Assembly: GCA_022885665.1 (NCBI GenBank)
Contig: JAGQDJ010000619.1
Span: 1-64,000, forward strand
Length of the DNA: 64,000 bases
Reading direction: 5' to 3'
DNA from: Triops longicaudatus
Taxonomy: Eukaryota; Arthropoda; Branchiopoda; Notostraca; Triopsidae
Shown: positions 50,591 to 62,337 of the stretch, in pieces
How positions within the stretch are numbered: the stretch's first letter is position 1
Layout of the letters: every line of letters begins with the position of its first letter
Program-made: the position numbers and the translations under genes
Notes under the pieces: generated by a model
Seen by the model: the letters and a program-made list of their open reading frames with translations, nothing else
Told to the model about the DNA's origin: nothing
Database searches by the model: none

Positions 50591-53500
50591 CCACCGTTGT
50601 CCACTGCCTTGCTAGTTTCCTTTTCATGAAAAGTTCCCGCTTCCTAGTCTCCATTCATAAAAAAAGATCTTTCAATAAAGCTCTATCGCACAACGGACGA
50701 ACTAAACAAGTCTGTTCGTTATATCCGATATCCTTCTCCAAACCGTTAAAAAGCCTGCTCAAGAAGTCCATTACAATCGAATCTTAGCTTCTTTTCCTTG
50801 CAACCCACACAAAAATCTCCTACCTCATATTTTTTCTATCTACTATTTACTGCAACAACTACTAAAGGAACAACGAAATTTGCTTTCTATCAACAATTTA
50901 ACTCAAGTTCCACCTTTTACTTATTTCCACTTCAAACCTTGTACTTTCTACACAATTAAACTTCTTTTCTATCACATTATAAAATCCGCATTTACAAAAC
51001 AATGGAATCTGCGTTGAAATGTGCAATGCATTCACGATTCACATGCGTTCTTTACCGACACTGAAATTGTGTTCCAACAACGACGAAATTTCCGTTTCAT
51101 TAACTACGACACTTGCGTCTCACACCAACCAAGAGACCCTTTCTCTCAACTTCTATACCCAAATTTCGGCTGCCCTGCACACGAATTCCCCACTTGTGTC
51201 GCCATATTTCCATCTCCCCGAGATTAATTCCTGTCATTAAGGTGACAACCCGTGTCCGAAAATAACAACTTTTCAAAAGAAGGGTCTGTTGAACTCTCCA
51301 AAGAATTTACCCCCTTCTAAAAGCCTCCCCATGTCCAACACTCGTAAAAATATTATACTACTCTTTGAAACGTTAAAAAAAACTCCAGCTCTCATAACAG
51401 ACTAATCAGCGAGAGCTTTTTCGGGGCTCGTAAACACTAAAAAACCTCATATAAATCCCGGTCAGGTATGATTCAACTCTTTGTTTTACCTAAACGGCGG
51501 CAAAGAAGATTGCTGTTCTGTGTGATCGCTCCAACTGCGTCTCGAGGCACTTTTAAACGATCCTAAACGAAATAACGCCATTTTTCTCTCTATTATTCCT
51601 CGCACACAATACACACTACACAAAACCACTCTTTCCTTTTTCACGAACTATATACTTTTTCAAACACTACACCGGAAAAAAAATCCTGCCATCATTTTAG
51701 GTACATTGTTACGGAGTTATGTACAAATTCCTGGCAGAAATGTGTGAAATTCGGTGGAAAGAAATGGGAAGAGAAATGAGCTTAAGTAGTAGGAAAAGTA
51801 CGATGCAATGTTGAGAGCTCCACGCTCTAGAACCGACTGAATAATTTCGGAACCCCCATTCTCGCCAACGAGGACAGTTGGGGCATGTGTCTCTGTACAT
51901 GTGCAAGACGCGGAATGTGAGTTTGGCAGCCTACGAAGATCAAGAAGCGCAGGCTCCCCTATTTCGTCTTGCTTTTCTCTTACTCCCTTCTCTATCCTAC
52001 AAGCTTCCTCAATGCGTTGCACCCCTTGCTGCAGCATCCAGCATCCCCCAGGAGTATGAATAGACGACCCTACTGGGTTTCCAAAACTGAAGGGGAGGAA
52101 ATGAAGGACGCGAGCGACACCGGGGGCGGCTAGCAGAGAGAACGCAACAGTTTACTACCGTCAATGAGGGAGGTTCTTCCCCTTTTCTTTCTTCTTGAAA
52201 AATTCCCCCTTTTGGCTAACAGAGTTGTTGTGCGACTTGCCCACCAAGTTTCATCACGTATCAACCATAACAGAATATTCTTTTCTGGTAAATTTTCCTT
52301 CACGCGCATTTACAATCGATTGTAGTAATTCACCTCTTTTTAGTAAACTAAAATGAACTGACCTGTTTACTGCATAACTAGCAGATATTAATGGTTTACT
52401 TCTATTTTATTTTCCTTCTATAAACAATAATTCATACTTATACTTTATAAAATTACATTATATATATTTTTATTTAAATACAATGTATTTACTTTAATAC
52501 CTAATAATTTATTTATTTGAATCTAATAATTTATTTTTTACTGAATACTTCAAGTCTTGTAATTGTTAAGTGTTTAATATACTTAGAAATACGACTGCTT
52601 TTGTGAAGTAAAGATGAAAACTTGAAGGAAAATTTTATTGTTCGCGGTGGGCAAACTCGAATCTTTTAATTATCAAGGTTGACACGTCGAATAGTTGATA
52701 AAATCAAATACACGTGTTAAGTGCATTCGGAATATTTAAAAAAATCTCCTGCAGAATAATAAATAAAACTAAACTGAATTTTCGCACTTCAGCTGAATCA
52801 AAGGGCACTAGATGAGGAAGATCCAACACTTTTTATAAGTTACTGGAATTCATGGAAGAATTTCAATCTTCCCACGAATAAATGCTTAAAATTCAACGTA
52901 AGAACCCATCATAACATATTCTTTTTACCGAGGTGGTTGACACAATCGGGAGTTTCATAATAAGTGTGGATTAAATCAGAGTTCTACTGTAGAAAACGTC
53001 ATATTTTTGCACGCTTCATTTTTAATTTTTATAAGCTTTTCGCAAAAATTCGGGCTTTTTGCGTTTTGTCGCGTTTGCGTAATTTTCTCAAGGCTCGTTA
53101 ACGTATAAAACATATAGGAGCATATTAACAGTAACTTTTGTGTTGTGTTAGTGATCGGGGTTGTGTTACAAGGAACGCCGGTGTCGTAGCGAGGTTGTCG
53201 TTTGGTGTTGATTAGACCAACGCAGTGTGTGTACGTGTCTAAGTTTGTAACAATAGATTGAGTTATGCAGCGACGAGTTGCTCTAGACAACTTCTCCCCG
53301 AGGAATACGGCGTAGGTGCCAAGTTTTCTTTCTTGGCTTTCGGTGTGTTTTTCTCTCGAGCAAATTTGTTTCTCGTCAGTTATCGGAAAAACAAAACAGA
53401 AATTGAAACGACTCCACGCCGTCTGCATATGAAAAACATCTGCGCTAAATCATCTTTCGTGTCTGCTTTCTTTTAACCCACCCTAGAGTCCCTTAACTCA

Positions 53501-55278
53501 AACTTTTATCCCCAATTTTTGACTGCTTTTTATCGATACCTTTTTTCCAGGATTCAGTAATAATTTATGCAGTTACTACCATGTGGGCGGAGCGGCCAAG
53601 CACGGATGTACGACGCTTGGAAATGGAAGATGAAAAAATCCTTCCTTACGTGCGCCTTACGATTTTTTTAAGAATTTAAATAAGTTAAATTCAATTATGA
53701 AGTACCAATAAGCCAAGTCAATAGTTTTTGTAAAAAAAAAATCAGAATTCAGTTCATGTCAGGCTTTTCTCCAATTCAAATGTAGTCTAGGTACAAGACA
53801 TTTAGCGCGTATTTCCAGCTGTCACCTGAATGCAAGTTAATTAGTTTTTTTTACTGTGTTTGAATATCTTTTTTAAAGTTGACTAAACACTCGAATTCTT
53901 TTAATTTTTGGACTTGATTTCCACGAGAGATAGCGTAAAATTTAGCAAAAACAGCGAAAGGCAAAACTTATAAATTTTCCTAATACGAGAAGTCGTGAAC
54001 ATCCAAGTTACGAAGAATATTCTGAAAGTTAATTCTTTTTTTGCAATTTCATGTCCATAAATTCAGTAAGTTTCAAATCGATTCCTACAAATTCAGGCAA
54101 ACTCATTTCATATTTGATGCAACAGACAATGCCAATTTATAATCAACGAAAATAAGAAAAAATTTTCAAACTCAAGTGAATTAAGTTTAGTTGGCTAAGC
54201 TTTACTTACGAGATAGTAGCCTGTTGCATCTAAATGGAGAATTGGCTCGCTTATAAGCAGGCTGTCATACCTGGGTACACTATACGCATTTATTATGATT
54301 TTCTCACTACATTAATTTAATACATACGTTGATGCGAACTGGTCTATAGAACTTCACAAATGTCGACGTTTTACAAGACTTCGATTTAATAGCTACAGTG
54401 GACGCAAATCTCGTATCAATAGGTTGCACACAAATGCTGGTTCTTTAAGACCAATTCAGGTATAATGAATATAACGGGAAGCCAATTTGTCCAGAAAGAA
54501 CTGCTCGAGGAGACAATAGCAACATGAGTAGCTTACAGTTCATGAGATCCTTTGCCCTGTGTCCATAAAAATATGGTACAATAAAAACGTCAGACATACG
54601 TCAACTACCCTATATAATTTTGACCATAAATCGTTATATTTTTTCCTACGTACATCTTCACACTTTAAGCCACTTTTGGGTAGTAAAGTTTTAGAAAAAC
54701 ATAAAAAGCTCTGATAATTAAATTTTTATGTTTAACTCCTTACAAAAATTAAATTAACGGTTAAAATGAACTTACATGTAGCGTGGTTGGTTGAAGACTC
54801 AAATGACGATTTTCCACTTAAATATCGCAGTTCATAGCTAGAAAAATAGACATTAAGTACACTATTACCTTCAATATTTAATCTATTACCTTACAAGGGC
54901 TGAAACCTTGCTAAAAACCTGTAGATAAAATCACAGCAAAAGCGGAATGTGCTCATACGAACCGTCACAAATGAAAACAGTAAACTGGCGCTCATACCGT
55001 TCAGGTTTAAATTTAAACTATTTCCAGTCCAACGACTTCTCGCGTCACCTATGTACTAAAGCTTCAACTGTGTCAATGTCATAGCATGGATAACGCGGCG
55101 TTGGTGGTTACAGGTGCTTGTGTTTGTGTTTTTCGGGCAAATTCAAAAGGAATTGTACACAATACACCACGAAGACACGTGTTCGATTACGTTTAATGTA
55201 TGTCATTGTATCACAACTTCTTTCTAACGTTAATAACGCTAATTTTGTCTGCTTTCAAGTAGATTTTACCACATACGA

Positions 55279-56634
55279 ATGGAAATTCAGATTATAGACG
55301 AGGAAGGGGAAAGAAAATACCCTGCACGGAAAAGGAATGCCGTTGCCCCACCGCCTGGCACTGCTTCTCCGGGTAAAACTTTTACCCCGACTTTTTATTA
55401 CATTTAAACTGCAATATTTTCTCAAATTATATCCCATATGAATTGATTTGCATAGTCTTCCCATGTAACTCAAATAGTTCTAATTCTCTTTTCTCTCCGC
55501 ACAATAGGAGCTCGATATCAGAACGAAGCCTTAACGTCACCTAACAAATTTGCCAAGCTTGACGCTCCACCGAAATCGAAAAAATCCAGATCTTCCCAGA
55601 AAGTCAGTCCACGTCCTTCGCTTTCCAACGTTAAAAAGCTTGTAAAACAGACAGAAGACCAGAATAAGAACGTCACACATGCGTCACCGCACGGCCTAAG
55701 CCCGTTTGCCAAATTATGGAGGTGCCAATTAACGCTGAAGAATACGTTTCCTTGCGAAACCTGTGGTCGATTGCTCGCTTCGCCGGAAGCCTTACAGTTA
55801 CATGAAGCTATGCATGAGAATACCGACACTAGCGAAAATAAACCCGTACCTGCAGCCAGTACCATCAAAGTAGCCTCGTTATCGCCTGTCGTCGTTCTAA
55901 GTGGTCCCTTACACTTATCCAAGCTCTCAAATCCCTCCACAATGCCTAATCCTTCCAAACTCTCTAATGCCTTTACGCCCAACTCGTCTAAAGTGGGTAT
56001 GACTCAGAGTTCGCGAAATTCCAGTCCATCTAAGACTGCCAATGTCACAAGAACGCCCGAGTCGACGAATCCTAGCTCTTCCAAGACTTCCAAGTCTTTA
56101 GTCTCGCACTCGTCTGCAAGTTCTGGTTCGACGAAAGCCAAGCCGGAGAATGCGTCCAGGGAAGGGACGACGTTCTATTGCGATATCTGCTGCTTGTACT
56201 TTTCGTCCAAACGGTCATTAGAACGACACTTTAATCGCGAAATCCATCTCCAGAAAGTGCGTTCACCTGCGAAAGCTCCGGAACTGTTAAAGGCAGTTCC
56301 AGCTAACGGACTTCTAGAAGAGTCTGTGTCCTCAGAAGGGACGGAGAATTCGTATTCGACGGAGAATTCGAATTCCACGTTCTGTGAAGTTTGCCAGCAA
56401 ACCTTCAGCTCGAAATCCAGCTTGAAGCGTCATTTGCGAACCGTTGGACACAAAGCGCGGGAAAATTCAACTCATGCGACACCAACGCCACCTACTACAC
56501 CTAAATCTACCCCGTTTAATGTGTCTTTGCCACCGGGCAATTCTTGCGATTCTCCGCTGACATGCTCGGTGTGTCACAAGACGTATTCAACGAAATCCAA
56601 TCATAAACGACATTACCTCACGCATTTTAAATAA
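55279..56634 (+). CDS. C2H2 zinc-finger protein with four fingers, 406 aa
   Basis: Two exons, 55279-55372 and 55508-56634, join in phase (CCG G|GA GCT) and end at TAA. The first encodes a short acidic then basic start (MEIQIIDEEGERKYPARKRN). Fingers: residues about 114-134 (CETCGRL...LHEAMH), 256-278 (CDICCLYFSSKRSLERH, then NREIH), 324-346 (CEVCQQTFSSKSSLKRH, then LRTVGH) and 384-404 (CSVCHKTYSTKSNHKRH, then LTH). Fingers 2 and 3 have five residues between the two His, the spacing of U1/JAZ-type fingers that often bind RNA or DNA-RNA structures. The linkers are Ser/Thr/Pro/Lys-rich. No orthologue recognised; a nuclear nucleic-acid-binding role is inferred. An acceptor-like TTTCAAG stands just before the ATG. 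Confidence 0.88.
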
Positions 56635-56984
56635 CGGACCCATTTTTCATTTTTGAGGAAAAGTTGACAAGTAACGGAGTGTCCAACCGAATGCCTTCTG
56701 TTTTTTTCCTTGTGAAGGGTGAGAAGTGGAAAAAATTTTGCAAATTTAATATTGATGAATTTATGATAATGGAAAGAAATAGTCTTTATTTCAAGAAAAA
56801 AGGACAGGAATCACAGTGTTGCACGAATAGGGGATATAACGGGTATTATGCACGCACTTGTTCACCTGGAGGAATTTTTGTACGTGGTTTAATCAAGAAT
56901 ACATGCTGATTTCAGAGTGTCAGTTTGTATAGTTTTATAGAAATAACTTTTACTGAACTGAAGGAAATTTGTATATGTATTTGT
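56635..56984. other. Convergent 3' intergenic region
   Basis: 350 bp between the stop codons of the zinc-finger gene (plus) and the METTL25B-like gene (minus). It should contain both 3' untranslated regions. A short open frame at 56664-56909 has no recognisable domain. Confidence 0.6.
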
Positions 56985-58607
56985 CTATCTTGTGAGTACA
57001 AGAGCCCAACAACGCGGAGATACAAAATCGTTGAACACTTTAATGGCCTTTGCGGTTAAACCCGATTCTTGGCAGTAACGCAAACGGTCGTAAATGACCA
57101 AAGCTTCGGCTACAGGCTGAAATAAATCCTAGAAACATATACAACTTAAGAATATGTTGATTTTAAGTGTTATTTTCTGTCTGAAGTGGTTGGGTCTCGT
57201 ATTACGTGGTACGATATACACAAAAAGTACAGAAAAAATCCGCGTAAATTGAGTACAAGTAATCGGCATTTACCGAAGCAGAGACTAGCGCCTATAGCTT
57301 GTAAAGACTTTATAAAACGAGAACTTAATATGACCACAACTCTTTTGGAGAGGGAAATGACCTCTAATTTCCAATTTCGCAAATAAATTTGTACTTAAAC
57401 TTTTCAAACTTACTTGTAAAATTGTTAAGAGCGCGAAGGAAGGTTCTAGTGATTTACAGCGTTCGTAATTGGCCAGGAGGTGACTTCGGTGTACCTCCAC
57501 GTCATAATTCAAACCGTATCCTTGCAAAACTTGGTCTAAATACGTTAGAAAGTCATTAGGTGCTTCATGGACTACTCGGCGGTGTTTCTTTTTCAAATCA
57601 ATGCCTTGGTCATGGGCGTATTTCTGGAGCAAAGCTCTATAGAACATATGCTTGTAAGGCTGGCCGTTAGTGCCACGTGTTTGGGTACGCGTGGGCGTTT
57701 CTTGCGCAGCTAAGCGCAACAGAAAAGTTCGCAAATAATTAACTTTGTCAGGATACTGGGTTAACACGTGTCTTATGGTGTGACTCAAAGGAAAATTGAT
57801 CGGTTCGCAGTCATTCTCTGTTTCCATACGGTGGTAGCAACACGAAATGATAGCAGCCATCTTGAATTCCGTTAGACTTTCGAACAGCTTCAGCATCGTG
57901 ACGGTCAAATCCCCACAGGCATGCAGTGCTACCATGCCTAATGGTGAATTACGAGTGTTCCACTGTCTCATAACTTCTTGAATGTTTCTAGAGGCGTCTT
58001 TGCCAATTTTCAGCGCTTGGAAACTCAAACGTTCAGATTGCAATTCATTGTTGTGAAACCAGCGTTCATTATTCCGTACAGCAGTTTCAACACGCTTGGC
58101 GTCTTGTTCTAAGCCTAGGACATGAACTCCGTACTCTTTAGCGAGGATTCTGTCCAAGTAACCCTTAAAAAAAATGAATAAGTTTTAGGATTTTGTAATG
58201 AAATTTGATCACGTCGTCGGGAGTACCAGTCCACAGCCGAAATCGACGACATGGTTGACTCCTAAACTGACGCAAAATGACTGCAAAAAGCTTGCCAGCT
58301 GCAGAACTTCGTGCTGTTTCTTCGGCGAAATGCCAAGCAATGCTTCACCCGTGAGTTTCAACTCACTGCCGCCAGCTTCGTAAACGTCCTGAGGCAGAAC
58401 CTTCGCAAACTTATCGCATTTCTGTCGAAATTTTATAAAACTCTCGGGCATTTCTTGCAAATCATTCTTTGCATCCCAAGCTTCAATCCAATCTCTAGGA
58501 ATGTGATCCAAAACTCCTTGAACTAGTATATGAGTATTAGGGTAATCGTAAATCCAGTAGAACTCGTCCATGAACTGCAACCATTCTGAAACAAATTCTT
58601 CCTCCAT
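56985..58607 (-). CDS. METTL25B: METTL25B/RRNAD1-like methyltransferase-domain protein, 424 aa
   Basis: Three exons, 58227-58607, 57414-58163 and 56985-57128, all in phase 0 and ending at TAG. The N-terminal helical part (DEFYWIYDYPNTHIL, IPRDWIEAW) is followed by GISPKKQHEV and the SAM-binding motif I, VDFGCGLGYL (split exactly by intron 1), an acidic motif (VLGLEQDAKRVE), VALHACGDL, and SCCYHRM. The HACGDL and SCCY pair and the C-terminal VIYDRLRYCQESG match the RRNAD1/METTL25B family of about 425-475 aa; METTL25 itself is the alternative. The substrate is not established from sequence. The first exon begins at an acceptor (TTTTTTTACAG) 11 nt before the ATG and only 83 nt after the PITRM1 stop. 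Confidence 0.93.
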
Positions 58608-58664
58608 GCCAAAATAATCTGTAAAAAAAGATAAAGAAAAACAACGTTTATCATAAAAATTATC

Positions 58665-58670
58665 TTTATT
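58665..58670 (-). terminator. Poly(A) signal of PITRM1
   Basis: AATAAA on the minus strand (CAATAAAGATAA), 32 nt beyond the PITRM1 stop codon and about 45 nt before the METTL25B acceptor. It is the clearest poly(A) signal I found next to a stop codon here. Confidence 0.6.
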
Positions 58671-58701
58671 GAACTAGATTTACAGCTACAATCGTCCAAC
58701 A

Positions 58702-61700
58702 CTATTGTATCCTCCACGATTTATCGTTAGAAATATCGGTATTGGCCGGTCCTAGAATTACATTGCCCGTAATCGCCGCGTTCTGCAAGTACCGGTACGT
58801 GACTCGCACCAAATCGTCCCTGTTTACCTTCTTCACATGATCTCGATGTGCATTTAATTCCTCTTCAGTAATGCGGTTAAGGAAGTATGTCAAACCCTTG
58901 CTACCAGGTGGCGTGGGGGCGTCGATTTTCTGGAACACGCTCAATTTAGCTTCTTTAATGGACTCGTCGTCGTATTTAGCGTCCAGCGCCCATTTTATCG
59001 CTCCACTAAAAGAATCCAACGTTGCTAATGAGCGAGGGTCGCGGTATGAGTAAAACGAAAAGATGCCGTTAGCTGCCGCATTGGCTCCGCCTCCATAAGC
59101 TCCACCCTTTTCCCGAATCTCTGGGTGCAAATATTTGGCTGACATCAAACGCGCCAAAACACGTAACGGAGCGAAATCTGGCGATGCAAATGGAACGGTT
59201 TGGTACGTCCTGGAGGTGAAATTCACCGGTACTGGCAGAACGTGGTGAATTTTGCAACTCGAAGGCTCGAAATTCGAAATTTCATGCAAAGGCTGTTCGG
59301 AGGACTTAATTTCAACTGGAATTGTACCCACAAAACTTTCCAAAGCTTTTATAGCGTTATTTGTAGTTTCGGGTCCTAAATTCAATGCCATGCGCATGTG
59401 TTGCGGTCGGAGCACGTGTTGCGCAATTTGTCTCAAATTTTCCAAAATAATAAAGAATTGACCAGCTTCCGTGAGATCTCGTAACTGCTTAACGAATGTT
59501 AAACCTTCTAATTCTTCTTTAAATCGCGCTGCCGGCGTTAAACCCGACGCTGCTAGCGACATCGCAAACTGATGGCCGATATGCGTAATCCCGTTGATCA
59601 TATCCCCCACAAGATGGCGAACTAATGTTTCAAATCTTCCTTCATTGCTTAAATCCAACTCGTTGAATATTTTTGTCCACAGATCAAACATTTGCGGTAA
59701 ATTGCGGTCTAGACAGTACGACGAGAGGTAAATACCTTCTTCGAATTTATTTAAAGCAGTTTGGTCATCCCGGATGTGAAGCCCTACCCCTAAGCCCCCC
59801 GTCTTAAGCTCGACTTCCTGGTCAAACTGTTTGTAATCCAATTTTCCTGCGCCCATTTTCGTTAATACAGAGCAAAATAGCGGCAAAAACGGTTTTAAAT
59901 GAGCAGGCACGTGTTGCGTATTCAAAATGGTGCGGAAATATGTCATGCCGTTTGTCGGTTGGGGGCAGAGTTGTAGAGGGATGTTCCATACCCTCTGGTG
60001 GTGCAACGCTACGTGTTCGACTTGCGCAGGAATATCCGAAATTTGCAACGTGGGCAAGCAAGAAATATCTTCCGTAGTGCTTTGGAGCTCTTTCAATTTC
60101 AAACCTTTCTCGTAAATGGTTTTCTTATCTTCTTCAGTTAATTTTGCGATCTTGTCAGATAAGATGGCAGCTTCTTTCTCCTTTTCAACGTCTTCGTACT
60201 TCTCATTGGGTCTCATGACAAGAGAAAGCTTGTGTGTATTATCTACAAAGTATTTTTGAACTAGTTTGTTCAAAAATTGCGGGTCTTTAGCCAAATCTTG
60301 TCTAAACCGCTTCACTTTTTCCTGGATCTGCAACGCCCTCACAGGGTCGCCGTTATGGTTCCATAAAGGCGTCATGCCCATAGCTAGGTTCAAGCCGAAA
60401 TTCGCCGACTGGTGGCGCACGTTTAGCTCCACCCCGTGCAAAATGCCTTCGATGCGTTGCTGATCGAATCCCTGGACCACCACGTGACGAAATGTGTCAT
60501 CAATCAAGCCAAAAACCTTTGAAACGTCATCGTCGTGGATGCCTTGCAACCCCACGGAAAACGTGGTATCTCTTGTGTGAGCATCAAAGCCTGACACCGG
60601 GCTTAGACCCATGCCAATGTTGGGCTCCAGCAAGGTGGGATAAAATGGCGCGTTAGGGCCCGACAGAAGTAATTCGGCTAAAATCTGGGCAACGAACGTT
60701 TCATAGCTTTCCCGTATATCCGTTAAAGCGTAGCTAACCACTGCGGTGGTTTGTTTGCTGGGATCGGGCGCGAATGGATCCACACGACAATAAATTTCCT
60801 CCTGCTTGGGTGTCGGCCATTTTGGCTCCAGTGGTATCTCTTCCGACGGCGGGATGCGTTCGAATTTTGATATGTAACCATCAATGAACTCGAGATGGTT
60901 AGCTAAAGGTAAGTTGCCGTAAGTAAAGAACTTGGCATTGCTAGGATGGTAATGCTTGGCATGGAAGTCTTTCAACTGACGCCATGTTAGGTCCAAGATC
61001 TTTAAAGGTTCTCCTCCTGACACGTAGCCGTAGGTGTGGCTTGGTAGCAACGAATTTAAAAGTTTTTGGCCTAAAACTTGCTGGGAATCGGAGAAGGCTC
61101 CTTTCATTTCGTTGAAAACTACGCCTTTAAAGACAAGGGGGGTGGTCGGGTCTAAAGGGTCTTGGTGCTCGAGGCGCCATCCTTCTTGTAGGAAGTCGAG
61201 TTCACGCAAGCGTGGGTGGAGAACGGCGTCGAGGTATACGCCCATGAGATTGTAAAAGTCTTTTGCGTTTTGGCTCGCAAATGGATAGATGGTGTAGTCG
61301 GGACCTGTCATGGCGTTCATGAAGGTGGATAAGGAGCGGTTGAGCATTTTGAAAAAAGGGTCACGGCAAGGGTACTTGGCGCTGCCACAGAGCGTCGTGT
61401 GTTCGAGAATGTGCGACACGCCGGTAGAGTCCATGGGCGTAGTGCGGAAACCCACGCAGAAGACATTGTTGGGGTCTTCGCGGGCGATGTGGAGGTAAGG
61501 AGAGCCGGTGCGCAAGTGCTGTAGCTTAATGGCGGTTAGGTAGAGGTCGGGAACGGGTTCGATGGATTTGACTTCGAAGTTATTCAAAATGGCACCCGGT
61601 TGGAGCTCACCGTTAAGAGTAGAGGACTTAATAGGAATGGGTGATGAACTGAAGTTCTGATGATGGAGATTGGCAATGACTTGGCTGTTTTGAGGGGGAT

Positions 61701-61779
61701 TTTTGAGGAAAGATAGGGACGGCCATTTGCGGTGCAGGTTCAGGCTGCGATTCAAGGATTGCAAACGCAGGAGATGCAT
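58702..61779 (-). CDS. PITRM1: Presequence protease, mitochondrial M16C zinc metallopeptidase (PITRM1), 1025 aa
   Basis: Degrades cleaved mitochondrial targeting peptides in the matrix. One coding exon. The ATG at 61779 is the first in frame and lies 2 nt after a good acceptor (TCTCTTGCAAG), so a 5'-untranslated intron or a trans-splice is likely. The N-terminus (MHLLRLQSLNRSLNLHRKW) is Arg/Leu/Ser-rich without acidic residues, as expected for a mitochondrial presequence. The inverted zinc motif HILEH is at residues 123-127 (ligands His123, His127, catalytic Glu126). The distal Glu224 sits in VVFNEMKGAF, 98 residues on, the same spacing as in the human enzyme. LEHTTLCGS, GPDYTIYPFAS and the C-terminal GGAYGGGANA are also present. 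Length matches family members of about 1030 aa. Confidence 0.97.
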   Translation of the reverse strand: MHLLRLQSLNRSLNLHRKWPSLSFLKNPPQNSQVIANLHHQNFSSSPIPIKSSTLNGELQPGAILNNFEVKSIEPVPDLYLTAIKLQHLRTGSPYLHIAREDPNNVFCVGFRTTPMDSTGVSHILEHTTLCGSAKYPCRDPFFKMLNRSLSTFMNAMTGPDYTIYPFASQNAKDFYNLMGVYLDAVLHPRLRELDFLQEGWRLEHQDPLDPTTPLVFKGVVFNEMKGAFSDSQQVLGQKLLNSLLPSHTYGYVSGGEPLKILDLTWRQLKDFHAKHYHPSNAKFFTYGNLPLANHLEFIDGYISKFERIPPSEEIPLEPKWPTPKQEEIYCRVDPFAPDPSKQTTAVVSYALTDIRESYETFVAQILAELLLSGPNAPFYPTLLEPNIGMGLSPVSGFDAHTRDTTFSVGLQGIHDDDVSKVFGLIDDTFRHVVVQGFDQQRIEGILHGVELNVRHQSANFGLNLAMGMTPLWNHNGDPVRALQIQEKVKRFRQDLAKDPQFLNKLVQKYFVDNTHKLSLVMRPNEKYEDVEKEKEAAILSDKIAKLTEEDKKTIYEKGLKLKELQSTTEDISCLPTLQISDIPAQVEHVALHHQRVWNIPLQLCPQPTNGMTYFRTILNTQHVPAHLKPFLPLFCSVLTKMGAGKLDYKQFDQEVELKTGGLGVGLHIRDDQTALNKFEEGIYLSSYCLDRNLPQMFDLWTKIFNELDLSNEGRFETLVRHLVGDMINGITHIGHQFAMSLAASGLTPAARFKEELEGLTFVKQLRDLTEAGQFFIILENLRQIAQHVLRPQHMRMALNLGPETTNNAIKALESFVGTIPVEIKSSEQPLHEISNFEPSSCKIHHVLPVPVNFTSRTYQTVPFASPDFAPLRVLARLMSAKYLHPEIREKGGAYGGGANAAANGIFSFYSYRDPRSLATLDSFSGAIKWALDAKYDDESIKEAKLSVFQKIDAPTPPGSKGLTYFLNRITEEELNAHRDHVKKVNRDDLVRVTYRYLQNAAITGNVILGPANTDISNDKSWRIQ

Positions 61780-62204
61780 GGCTTGCAAGAGAAAACGAAG
61801 GCGTTAATTAAATTACGATATTTCTTTACCTGTTTAATGGATCTGGCAGACTTTGGTACCACGCGTATTTGTTTACCGCTTTGAGGTGTACTCGTGAAGA
61901 ACAGCGAATGGCTTTTAGGCGCAGAATTGCGAGCTGCGTTGCGCGAAGTAAAGTTGCCTTTCAAATATATTTTTCGCGCAAAAAAAATAGATTAGAAATT
62001 ACTTTAGACAAGAACATTTGAGTTTTTGGCTAATTTTCATTGTGGTGTTATGAAAAACTATATTTTTTTTTGTTTTCAGTGGCGTTTTCCAATTGGACGC
62101 ACAGGAAAATCCTGATAGACGGGTAGTCCGTTTATACCGATACCGCCTGTCCGAACCGAGCCCGTAGGATGCAACCAGAGTTATCATACGTGGTTGAAGC
62201 GTAG

Positions 62205-62225
62205 CCACAGAGGCATCCTCTGTGG
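62205..62225. repeat. Perfect 9-bp palindrome with 3-nt loop, flanked by direct repeats
   Basis: CCACAGAGG-CAT-CCTCTGTGG. The 10-bp string TGGTTGAAGC occurs on both sides (62191-62200 and 62223-62232). It could be a scar of a foldback insertion or a protein-binding palindrome. Confidence 0.7.
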
Positions 62226-62335
62226 TTGAAGCGAACTCCATTAACCACTATAGTATAAATTTTATTTTTGGTTCCTGGTATTTCGGGTGTATAAAAGACG
62301 TAACCGTAAAGGAAGTGGTCTAATTTCGACAGCCA

Positions 62336-62337
<2 letters not shown>

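Larger units (their letters stand above)
42317..55278. other. 13-kb gene-poor, repeat-bearing region
   Basis: No gene with a recognisable domain. Contents seen: a TIR-like element and related fragments (45715-47000), a CpG-rich patch (about 46570-46740), family A elements (49230-49408 and about 49470-49684) and family B repeats (50060-50590). Two longer minus-strand open stretches (51717-52037, 52976-53428) match nothing I recognise. Upstream centrosomin 5' exons could lie here, because that gene starts at the left edge with an open splice acceptor. At 42418 a short ATGGCGACATTTAC|GTGTGT would splice in phase to the first known exon, but this is weak. Confidence 0.45.

Noticed and set aside
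52976..53428. 150-residue minus-strand frame in the gene-poor region
   Set aside because: No recognisable domain, Thr/Lys/Ile-rich AT-driven composition, no linked exons; not enough to call a gene.
55518..55982. 154-residue minus-strand frame
   Set aside because: Lies opposite the zinc-finger gene, whose plus frame is supported by four C2H2 motifs and a phased intron.
61828..61964. Basic 45-residue frame upstream of PITRM1 as a coding first exon
   Set aside because: Splicing across the 46-nt intron puts it out of frame with PITRM1 and it stops nine codons later, so the segment is at most 5'-untranslated.
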